DNA from: Parelaphostrongylus tenuis
Lineage: Eukaryota > Nematoda > Chromadorea > Rhabditida > Metastrongylidae
Reading direction: 5' to 3'
Assembly: GCA_019055375.1 (NCBI GenBank)
Contig: JAHQIW010004752.1
Span: forward strand, 372,001 to 436,000
Length of the DNA: 64,000 nt
Part shown: piece after piece, positions 1-12,000 of the stretch
How the letters are laid out: each line of letters starts with the position of its first letter
Position numbering within the stretch: the stretch's first letter is position 1
Made by a program: the position numbers and the translations under genes
Notes under the pieces: model-generated
What the model was told of the DNA's origin: nothing
The model's database searches: none
Seen by the model: the letters and a program-made list of their open reading frames with translations, nothing else

Positions 1-3000
1 AACAATGACGAAGGAACGTGCGTTCCGTTCGAGTTTTGCGATAAAGAGGTTTTTTGCTCATATTAACATTAACATTAGTCACAGGTCAATCCTTTTCGGA
101 CGATAAGGTCAATTCCACACCCAAGATTTCAACAGCTTTTTTTGCTGGATAGAGTTTCTTTCTTAACATTATTGGTAGTAAAATATTATTAGTTTACTAT
201 ATTATTCGAAATCTCAAATTTTGGCAGTTTCAATGCTGTGCTTGGTCTGTGAAAAAACCTTTTAGTATAATTTAACAGCGTAGATAAAATTATGTTTCAG
301 ACTAGGAATGCTTTGAGCACGGCAGGATCTGTAGACAACTTTTCATCAGACTATGCTAATACTTACTCGATATCAAAAATTTCGATGATTTCGGAGCTGA
401 ATTTGGTTTTCTGAGGAAGTGCTGCATGAGCGAAAATAAATTTACGTTTCACATCTAGAGTTTTCCTCTCACTCAAGTCTATATGAACAAAAAAAAGAGA
501 TTGTAGAGAAAATAATGGGCTGTTGGAATTATACAAAATATGAAGTTTTTCCTGAAACGAAGAAAGAGATTTTTTTCAAAAAATGAATGATGCGCGTCGC
601 GTTCGGTGTTCATTATCTGCCGTCCGGAAAGGGTTAACAATGCAGCAGCTGCACAATGCTATAGCTGCGTCGATTTTCTCGCCTCCAGTACCAAATCCGT
701 GTTTCAGGCTGAACCATCGTGTCCTGTAAATTCCACATGGGCTAAGTGCGGTGTGGCATGTGAACCAAGTTGCGCCAATATGTACGACACCGCACCGTGT
801 CCAGCTACTTGCGAGAAGTCCGCTTGCACATGTGCTGACAACTACGTTCGTCATGAAGGCCACTGCATCTACTGGGGAGATTGTCCCGGTAAGTCATAAA
901 GGGAAAATTTGTCATTGCGGAAAGTTTAACGCAAATTTCATAGCCTTGCTGGTTAAAAGATCAAAAAGGGTAAAGTCCTTGGCGATGGTCAATGACTGAG
1001 GGATGTCTTATGCGTTCCAGTTCATCTACTATCACTTGAGGTGTTTGAGCGCATATCCGACCTTTACAGTGATTCACGATGGCCTATCGATCTATCAAGT
1101 TAGTGGTACTATTCTACCAGACAAGTCTGGTGCCAGTTTTTCGAGCCGGGGAGATAGGACATTTGGTTCATCCTAGGCATGAAAATGAAGCGATAATCAC
1201 GTGCGGTTGCACAGCACCTTTAACCACTGCGTCACACGCCCCACCATGTACCATAGTGGAGTGAATTTGCAAAATTGCTGAGTCGGTACGAGACATGAAG
1301 ATTATTTGGGTCGTGAAGATGGCACAAGTGATTGCTTCAGGGTAAAAAAAATGCTGTGGGAAACGCAAGCACCTTATGATCGAAGAGCTCACAAAGTTCA
1401 TCTTACTGCCGACGATGCGACGAAATGTGCAATTCAATTACGTCGAGAAGTAACCGAAGATAGAGAATTCTGGCAGTTATTTCTTGATACTTAGTGGCCT
1501 TCCTGATTTATACCAAAGGTTTTTCAAAAGCTTTTCATTATTGTTATCTTGTGTAGATGTTTCATATCAATATTTCGAAGGACACGGGTTGATATAAATC
1601 AAACAGCAAGAAAGTTATTGACCGTTTTGGGTAGAACGCGAGCTCAGTACTTCACACTTACAATTTCTATTTTTCCACTGAAGAGTACAAAAGCAGTCGA
1701 GCATCCGGAAACATGATATGACGGAGTCACGTTTTCGCTGAAAAACTTGTTATTACTCTAGGGTTTCCGTCTCCATATTCTCTCTTTAAGTGTCCTTAGA
1801 AAAGTTATTATTTGTTTTAAAGTGTTAGGAGGTGTAGAGGAAAAATTATTAATCGATTTGCCCTATTTCGATGACGGAACTTCAAATAAATTCTCAGACA
1901 GAACAGGGGTCGATGGAAAGCTGATTTCTCCGCACCCATGATCGCTGCGTAACGTAAGGAAAATTAGTGCTTTATATGGTACTGCATTAGAAAACCTGCT
2001 GTCCTTCTGAATAATAAGGTCTCGCATGCAGGGCATTTCTCATTCGTTCTCCGACGAAAATTGATTAGTCCTTTTTCAAACTCAATCAAAATCTCTCTTT
2101 ATCTTACAGACATCGACAGCCACTTCCATGAAATAACAGGCAACGACAGCACCATCGCCATCCAACGAGCATCTATAGTAACAGGTTTGTTTTTGTCCGA
2201 GGAATGGTTCCAATGTAGATGCATGGGAAAATATGATATGTGGTTGGTTTTTTCCATAATAACAGTGGAATACAGCGCCGAGTTCATGTTTAGTTATGAA
2301 TTTCCTAGAACTGTGAATATGCATCTGACTGAGTAAGAGCTTGCTTACTTGATCCAAAATGTCAGACACTAATTCGTCATTATTAGACGAACAAATAATT
2401 AACTGACTGATCCTGTAAAAAATTTCTGTCTGAAGTCAAGCTGTGATCAAAATTTTCACACGGAAATCTTTTTCAGTTGATTTGCCGCTGCAGACACGGA
2501 CAAGCTTGAAGGCGACGACATCGACGACGACATCTAGTTTCGAGAATTTGACGTGTGCTGTAAACGAAACTGTCGCCGAGTGTGGTAAAGTTTGTGAGGC
2601 GGACTGTGTGACGATTTTCACTCGGGCCGAATGCGATGACTGTGGAACACCAGCCTGCACTTGTATGCAGGGCTATGCCCGAAATCCAGAGGGCGTATGT
2701 GTTTACTGGGGAGATTGTCCCATTGACAGTGAGTTTCACCGAACAACACTAGAGGTTCTAGAATATGTTTATTGTGATCACTCAGAAGAAAAGATTAGAT
2801 TGGTAAAATATTGATTGTTAAGTCACTGAATGACAGCTGATAGTGGGGACTCGTATAAAGCGGCTCTGAAGAGGGCAAAGCCGCCGAAACTTCAGCTGTT
2901 TTGCCAAATAATGTAAAATAATCGTTTTGGCTTAATGAGAAAAGTGAGAAAAGATTAGCGTATTAAAATTGGATCAGATCGACACTGAAACTTTGCAATA

Positions 3001-6000
3001 AATCGGATGTGAAAACTTTTGGTGAGTTTTTTGATACACTCCGAACCGTATGAACACTATAGCTTCCGTACGTAATTGGACAGGCTTTCAGAATCCCCAT
3101 CTCAAAAACCTGCCTTTTTGTGGCATGTAAAATTTTTCTACTTTCTTTTCTTGGAACTCAACATTTCTCGGGTACCACGGGAAATATATGTTGGGGTTTC
3201 AGTGCACATAGATATGGCGCTGCTATGGCACACTCCTTTGAGACGGCCCGGAGTGTGTTAATGTGGTTTTAACTATATTTGAAAACCAGTAAGAAGTAAG
3301 AAAAAAGGTTTGCTACTGGGGCATTATAGAATAAATTTTAGCCATGCAAACTCAGACCCAGACTCACCTGGTCACTACTGTTCCATCAACATCTCATGAA
3401 TCAGAAAAAAAGTCGAAGCTAAAAGGTTAGTTTTGATCGAATCAATTTTTCAAACTATCACACCTTCATCTAGATTTCAAATGAGTGAAACAGGAACTCA
3501 CCGAAAGACCTGTCTTATCTCTAACACTATGACTATTTTTGCATTAACATGTTGACTGAATGGAGGAAAGTTGATGAAAGAGAAAGCGAATCAAAGTTGA
3601 GTTCAAGGTCATGATCGGTCTTTTTCATGAAGAGAAAAAGCTTTCTGTCAATTCACAGCTGTTCCTTTCGAAGCCATTCACTGTACAGTGTACTCTGATT
3701 TACACTTTACGGTTATCGTGCAGTGAAATGATTCGCAACTTGAAAATGCTATCCACTCTGTTCTCAATAAATAATGATTTTCTTTAACCCTTTGTACACA
3801 GAGTTCCAATGCACATGTGTTTGAATGATTTTTGCGAGGGACACAGCTTTACACTAGACTTTTCTAGTAATCAGACAGGTGGGAAAATATAAATTTTCGA
3901 TTTGAGCTCGGTCCATGAAAGGACGTTGTTTGTGCACTGTATTAATGAGAACAATTAGCTTTACGCCTTCGCATTGATTATCTACTGCTTGAACTTCAGA
4001 GAGCAGATACATGCACTCACATAGCGATGTTCAAAGCTTGGGTGGATCTTATCTTCTATGTAGATTTTTTATTCGAGAAAATTTTCATGCGTCCTAAAAG
4101 ATCTTAATTTTTCTTTTCTTGATGGGAGAACAGCATTTTGCGAAAAAAAAAAACAGTTTCCGACTTGGCTAAACATTTTCTGACCAATGTTGTAGGAGCG
4201 TGACTCGAAAACACTTGTTATTCATTTTGGGACTTCTAGAAGAAGCTTATGTTGAAGTACTTCTATAATGTAGTTGAAATATACATAGAAATAGTGCACA
4301 TTCATCATTGCTTAGAATAGTTCCTTGAAAAAATGTATATTCCTCAACCATATTTTCATAACATTCTATTAATGTTGTAAGCCAGCAACTCACACTTCTT
4401 GCGTAAAATTTATACTTCTTACATGTGGTCGAATTTTTAAAATCTCTCGACCGTAGTCTTTTCCTACTCAGCATCTTTCTTTAGCTCTAGATGTTTGTTC
4501 ATACAACAATCAACTTCCAAACATCGATCATAAATGATTCGTAGATGCCGACTAGCTCCCTGACCTGTGCTCATTACATCGCTTTCAAGAAACTGCTCGA
4601 CGTCCTTACAGAGTAGATTTTTGGCTAACGTTACCTTCCTTGACCACTCGCCAATTATCTTTCCATCTTCCCAATTATATTTCTCTTCATCTTCTGAGTC
4701 ACTGTTCTCAGATCCAGCATCTGTGATGAGTGCGTTGTTTTCCATAGCGTCATCGGCTTCGTCGCTGACCTCCTCATTGTAACTGTTTACCAACAAGTGA
4801 TCGACCAGAGTCTCAAAGTCTTCAAATTGATACATGGCAAAACCTTCCATTTAGAACGTTTATTTAAGCACACTTCTTCTTACAAATTCTAACAGGTGTT
4901 CAAATATGACTCCGCCGTTTCCTTCTTTGCTTTAATAATGGTAAAAATGAAGATGTGCAAATTTTTTCTTTTGTTTGAAAACGCATTAAAAACGCTTGTA
5001 CACAATATTCTACTTGATAATTTCTATAGGAGTTTGAAGATAACGAGTTTTCTACGCGAAAAACGCCAATTTTTAGGATTTGCTAATTTTTAATTGGAAT
5101 TTGGTAATTTCAAGTGGTAATCTGACAATGCACTTTCGAAAGAGTAAGGCGAGTAATGTGAAACCTCGTAAAACCTCCCACTTCAGCTCTTTTGAAGTTT
5201 TGATTGGTCAACGTGAAGTCGAGCGTTATCATGCAACGAAATTGCAAAGTTCGTGCCATATTGGTTTTTTCGAATGTGATTTTGCAATGAAATTGCATGA
5301 CCTTTGTATCATTCAACTGCACATTTTGTTGTGAATATCTTGCTTTACAACCTGCTTGCACCTGCCTTAAGATGGAGCTCGCTCTGAGTTCCATTAATCT
5401 TATGGGCCGCCCCATCAGGCGCTTTTCCCTACGCACCATTCGTGCATGAGTAGCAAGCGAATTTGTTCCCACGACAGCTCCATCTCAAAGCAACTATTTT
5501 TATATTTCTACGATATCTATTGTGCGGATTCCAGTACTTATAGCATTCGATTTGTCTTTCGTCTTCTTGAATGACGTAGGATACTGATCGAGCATGCTTC
5601 CTTGCAGTCTTGAGGATAGCCTGGCTGTGGCGTTCCATACGGCGTTCTTGTTGACTGACGGAGAGTTGTAGAGGGGGGGGGAGGGGAAAAGATGAGGCAG
5701 GGTGGCAGGTAATAGTGCCCGGCTTCACGCGCGCCGTGCGAGCATCACAACCACTCGGCCACGGTGTTCCAAAGCAACTATAGGCAAATGGCATAACAGC
5801 ATGTTTTTAAGAAAATGCGCAGTTGAAGATAATGATATGAAACAATTTCAGTTAGTTCTATTTTATAAATGAGCAAGGTAAAGTTACCGCAAATGGCCTT
5901 TTTCGAGTACAAAAGTCGTCAATCTCGAAAGTCCTCTAGAATCCATCGATTGAAATATTCTGTTTATAGAAACATATGACCGTACAGAATTTTTGTTGCA

Positions 6001-9000
6001 CTTGAAGACAAAGAAAACGAATTTGCACATTTTTATTTTTGTTATCATTATAGCAAGAAAAAAAAAAACGGCGGAGTCATATTTGTATACCTGATATGAC
6101 TAGCAGCTCTACACTCGTTCGAAAAAATACACCCTTATCACATAGAATTATAGTAATTTATCACAATACTGTACACAGTTCACTCTAAGAATAAGATCTA
6201 CTGTTACTACTGACAACTTCTGTATGCTTGCAAACCCCATACAACGCGCGCGTCTTTCACTGAAATAACAAATCCTAGAGGATGCGCTGCTCAGAATATA
6301 CCGTCTAGCATATCTCGTGGTTGTAAATACGAAACAATCAAAATTTGGCAACTTCATGCATAAGAGCAAATTTAAAACACTGTCGGGGTGTTGCTCTTCG
6401 GTTGTTGTGCAACAAATGTTTACACCAAATTGTACAAGTTGTGGGTGAATTAAAGTAAACCGAAACAATTAGCAAGCAAAAAACTTTGCTCTATGTAGTT
6501 CTTCCGAAGAACGATTGTGGTTTTGATGCAGATCACTTCCGTGACGTTAAGTACCTTTTCGGCTTTGTATGCATCTACTGCAAAATCTTTGAACTAAACT
6601 ATTCAATCAAATATGTCGAAAAGTAATTACTTTTATCTGTAGAGGACATCCATCGTGATCAGGTATCGGAGAGAGGAGAACCAAGAGGTCTTTGATGCAT
6701 TGTTGGTTCTGCAGAACCACTTGTGTGATGTTGAAGCAATTCTGAGGCGTGGGAATTTGATGACAAGGCACAATAAATTTCTCTGAGGACGTCCGATAAA
6801 AAAAATACACTGCGCACCTAAAAAAAGTGCACATGTTCAGCCACAAAAATTAGCACGATAAATAATGTTTACAGAAGTGAATGAGTTGATTCATAAAAGT
6901 GTTAATCCCCATAGAACGATAGAAGAGACTTTGTCCTATAGTTCTATAGAGGTCCCAACTTCTAAAGTGTACAAGTATTGGAAAAATTATTGATATTTGT
7001 CGATAAACTGGCATCGCGTGCCCTACACATCATCATTTGTGACAAACTAACCATCATTTTTCAATTTCCAGTTGATTTTCAACTATCGTGGTAAGCGAGA
7101 AAACAATAAAATCACAGAATCTATGCCTTTACATCCTTACACAAGTTAATACAATTCAGTTAATCCTAGAAGAAGTATCTCTGCAAGGTGAAGGAGCGCT
7201 TTTTTTCACACACAAGAGTATTATATGCCTCAGACACACACGAGAGTGTATAGAAGATCATGTAGCTCAATGGACAAGCAAAGTATAAAAATTTTTCAAA
7301 CGACGGGAAGATAAATTATCTAACGAAAATTGCACGCTACTCCCTAATCCTACTGCACGCTGCAATTTCTACGGCCGCCTTTGAAAGGTGGAGTCAAATC
7401 ACCTCCATATACAAAAAATTGTTAATGATATTTGTTTCACAACCAATTTCTTCATCTAATACAGACATTTCAGTCGGAGGCGACGTCTGCTATGGTGACT
7501 TCCGATATCCGAGCGGCTGCTCAGACTGTGATTATAAACTAACATGGAACTATATTGACGAATCAGACGATATCGAATTCTCTCTCGAGACAAAGCTTCA
7601 GTCGAATTCGTGGACTGGAGTCGGATTCAGCAAAGATGGCTCAATGATATGTTTTCCACTCTAAACTAAATAATACTGGAGTCGCTTCTTTTTTATCATG
7701 AAGATTTTTGCTTGTATGCTTCGTCGCTAGAATCATCAAATGCTTCTTGAAATTCATAGGACAATTTCAAAAAGACCATTAAATTCGATTGAAATATCAC
7801 CGTGGAAGAATTAATCAAAAACTCTCAATTTAAGCATTATGAAAAATTACGATAATTACGGAGTATAGTAATGAACTAAATCTAGAAAAAAATACTACAT
7901 ATATGTTATCAGATTATATTGTTTTGAGCGAGTTCTCAAAAACACGAAACAAAAGGAAAGAAATGCCGCTTGCGGAAATTTTGAGTTTAAAAGCGTAGCA
8001 AAAACTTTTCCCCCCATTCTGCCCATCCTCTTCTTTGCAAGTAGAAGTTTCAAATTTTATTGCTGCTTTATTTCGTGAAACATCGTTTTTGCGTCGAGTC
8101 CTTTGATAATCCTTTACTCTTTTGCATCACGTGTACAGATTTCAGTACGCGAGTAAGTTCATGTTTCGGAGCGAGTACAGAATGTGGTACACACGCCGTT
8201 GTAATTTTATCTTTTAGAACTGTTTTTTGATTTACTTGAGATTTTCTCAATCCCTTTCCCCCATTCTGTAGATGGAACAATGGAACAGCTACCATAAAAA
8301 ATTAGTAAGCCGCATCTTTACTAAATATTGTTTATAGTATCGATTTCAACTGAGTACTGATTTGAGAGCGCATTTTGATTTCGTTCCAATGACACGTTTT
8401 GAATGTTTGCCGCGCGTGCTGCTGCGATAGTTTAACTGTCCTTATCGGGCAGTTGTTGATTAAAAAAGTTCCAATTTGAGGAACTTGCCCTTCTTTCCAT
8501 AAACTATTTCCGATACTTTACTGTTAGACGGCGACAACTGAAAAACCTATCTCATTCGCTGAGCTGAAATTTTCATAGGAGTATTAGTAATCATTCGATA
8601 GCGTAATGTTCGCTGATTCCAACGCTGTGATTATTCTCTGAAAAGACCGTTCCTCTGCAGTGCAGCAGGGAATATAAGTTGAGTTCACATATACGAGCAA
8701 GTGGTTTTGGCTAATTCACGGGTAGCTGGGCCAGGCAGCAAAGTGGGCTGGCACGATAATCGATCGATTTTCGCCCAGTCTTATGAAAGTGCGATCTTGT
8801 TATTCAATTAGGAATTGTTTTTCCGCTCTAAAAGAAAAACTCCAGATAAAACGTACGACTCTGCTACAAAAATACTTAACATACATTTATTTTCTATGAA
8901 CATGGATAGATCAATCATCATTATGATCACTTTGATAGAATTTAGAAACCAGAACGTCCTAGTTATTTCCAACAGTGACTCGAAGGGAGTCAGATACCAT

Positions 9001-12000
9001 GAGTTTTTCTCTACACGTTCATATGCTTGAAAATCGATGGATTATCGCATCAGCCCACTTTACTGCCTCACCTTGGGGCCCGTCAATTGGCCCAAGACCA
9101 GTTGCTCGCGTATGTGAATTCAAATTATTTTCCTTGCTGCACTGCAGAGAAACAGTCTTTTCAAAAATTAAGCTCAGCGTTGGAATCAGCAAGCATTACG
9201 CTATCTAATGATTACTAATAGTCCGAAAAAAGAGCTCTGTCCGGCGAGAAAAATCCGTGTGTGAAAGACAAGGAATTTCCTTCTGTAACAACGTCAGAAA
9301 GAGGCTTTTTGAGAACCGGTCACGTTGGTTGTAGCCAGAGATTAGCTTTCGAATGATTACTAGCACTCCTATGAAGAGTTTCTGTCCAGCGAATGAAGTC
9401 AGCCTTTCACTTGTCTCCGTTTAACAAAAAAGCTTTGGTTTGAGATACTTATCATTCTTTTCTTGAATATTTTCTTCCTAAGATTCATAAGAAATCTTTA
9501 AATTGATATTTTTAAGTGGATGCCGATATGCTCATTGTGAAATCCACCGATGGCGTTCTCAGCTTACATGATATGTACAGCGATGGCTACGGTGCCCCGA
9601 CCAGAGAAAAACAGCAGGATTTATTCACTCCAGATGTGGTACGGTATATTTAACAACGACTATCAACGGAAAGATTGTTACTGTTTTTGGCATTTTTGAT
9701 ACCCAACGTGTAGCTTGCCAGGCTCTAAACGTGGGGGCTGGGTAGTCACGAGTAGCTTGCCAGTCTCTCTCGGAGGAGCGGGAGGAGCTTATTTGTTGGA
9801 GGCGACTCCTAACCGCCTCCCATGTACTTCCCAGCCGCTTGATTGCAGGCTTTTGGCCGACTTGACTCGTAGAAATAGAGTTTTGTCAAGTCGGCACTGT
9901 AGAAGCAGGGAGCTCGTCCCCTGAATCCGCCTGCGTCTCTGGGAAGCACACGGTCGCTTTTGGTTCGCGTTTTATTCCCCTATCCACCACCTGGGGACGC
10001 GCCACGTGCCCTCGCGACTAACCGGGCGGGATCCCTCAAAGAGGGAGGTCCGTGGAAAACAATGTTCATGAGGAACGGATGGGTTTCTTATGCCCCATTC
10101 ACGCTCAACGGAACGACAATTTCCGAATGCTCCAGTTACATCTATCTAGGTCGTGAAATCAACATGATGAACGACCTAGCCCCAGAGTTGAGCAGGAGGA
10201 AACGAGCGGCTTGGGGAACGTTTAAGAGCATCGAAGATGTAGTGAAGAGGACAAAGAACATCCGACTCCGTGCCCACCTTTTCGACTCGACAATTATCCC
10301 TGCCCTAACGTATGCAGCAGAAACCTGGTCGCTACGTAAGCAGGATGAAAGATCACTTGCCGTTATCGAACGCGCAGTCGAAAGGTCGATGCTAGGAGTG
10401 TCTCGTATTTCGCAAATGAGACAAAGGATCCGAACTTCCGACCTACGTCAACGATCGAAAATCAGAGACGCCGTTCTACACGCCAGGATATCGAAAATAA
10501 GGTGGGCCGGACACGTGATGCGCTTCAACGACAACCGATGGACGAGAGCCGTTACCGACTGGATTCCTCGGGACGTCAAGCGCTCTAAAGGAAGACCACT
10601 GACCCGTTGGTCCGATTTCTTCACGAAAGCGATGGAAGAAAGATATGATGCTCAGCGAATTCCTAGAGCAAGGAGGACCCACTGGGCTACTCTTGCACGC
10701 GATAGGGAAAAATGGAAGAGTTGCTGGTACCCGCTCGAGTCACTCGACGATCAACGGGACGACAGGTGATACAGGTGATCAACGGAAAGATATGAATTTG
10801 TGATAAGTTAAGAATGATGTCCCTTTCAAAGTAACAAGGTGATTGGAAAAAATCGATTAGCCGAGAAAAGTTCATGTTAGAAAATTGGGATATATCCTAC
10901 GACCAGAAAACCGTGTTCTAGAATTTAGGAGCTATTTATTAGCGCAATGAACTTTTGCCAATATTATGGAGTTTGAACTAATAACAAGAAGTTTTTGCAG
11001 ATTGGAACCCATGCGAATGGAGTGCTGCGAGCTCAGTTTATGCGAAAGAGAAACACTGGAGACGAGTATGACAAATCGTTCAGCAAAGAATGTTGGAAAA
11101 TGATGTTCCCAGTGTCTGGAGGAAAGCATGATGAAGTTTGTTTGATCCGTGAGAAGACAAAGTTGCATTTGTTGAAAATAGCTGAAATTCATTTTGCAGA
11201 GTGGAAATATCACGATTCACACCAGCGCACCTTTGGTGTCGGAGAAGGAAGTCTGTATAAGAAGCTGCAGAGAGGAGAAAAAAGACGATCTTGGTGAGTC
11301 TATAAAAAAGCGTGCACATTGCACTCAACTCTTGATTAGTAATATTCTTACTAGTATATAATGGATATTCCAATCTATTACACTTGAATTACTTTGACTA
11401 GACTTGACAAGGATTTACAGATAGACCGGTTTGCGAGAATTCTTTCCGATATCCGCCCAAATGTTCCGGTGATGAATGCGAGTACGTGGCCTCTTGGACC
11501 TATGATAGCGCCAAAGATGATGTCCGTTTCCAGATTTCTAGTAAGAACATTGGTCGTTGGACCGGAATCGGATTCTCAAAGTAAGGTTTATATCAGTCAA
11601 GTATGGTGTATGGTTTGGGATCTAGCTATAATTCATTTATAAATAAAATAATTTTATTCAATTTCAAAGACTGTCAAGCCCTTTATGGTGCGGTTTTGAC
11701 TAAAATGTTATGATCATCTGTTTTTACCACTTGAAATTGCTAGTTGTTGATACTTCGTTTTTAAACTTCCATATATTTTCAGGGATGGTCAGATGACAAA
11801 CTCCGATATATATACTGGATGGGTGTTCGAAGGTAAAGCCTTTGTCACTGATCGTTTCGCCTATGGGAGGCAACTTCCTGCCATTGATCCGGCGGACCGT
11901 CAGAACATTTATGATATCGGAGGGAGAATTGAAGATGAAACACAGGTGTTACTTAGATAACTATGCTTGCGCCTTGAAATTATGACAGAATCGTAAATAA

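Larger units (their letters stand above)
1..2728 (+). other. Domain block: end of one TIL-like domain plus two complete TIL domains
   Basis: Exon 1-48 reads NNDEGTCVPFEFCDKE and ends in phase 0 before GT; its Cys spacing is that of the end of a TIL domain. Exon 708-888 (acceptor GTTTCAG, donor GGTAAGT) carries ten Cys and ends with YWGDCP. Exon 2477-2728 carries a second complete domain with the same ending, preceded by a Thr/Ser-rich stretch. The acceptor at 707 was preferred over the upstream AG at 687-688 because only 708 matches the phase left by exon 1-48. The putative linker exon 2110-2184 has a good acceptor (TCTTACAG) and is phase-neutral. TIL (trypsin-inhibitor-like) domains often inhibit serine proteases; inhibitor activity is not shown here. 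Confidence 0.85.
7474..11293 (+). other. DOMON domain 1 (four exons)
   Basis: Exons 7474-7650, 9517-9638, 11001-11135 and 11200-11293. The domain starts at VCYGDFRYPSGCSDCDY, has the core SNSWTGVGFSKDGSM, a Gly-Tyr-Gly linker strand, the strand IGTHANGVLRAQFMRKR, and closes with FPVSGG followed by PLVSEKEVCIRSC. Phases match through the 64-nt intron 11136-11199. The first donor (T|GTTTTC) is weak but is the only one whose phase fits the next exon. The equivalent strands recur in domain 2 at the same spacing, which supports both models. The intron 9639-11000 carries the RTE insertion. Confidence 0.85.
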
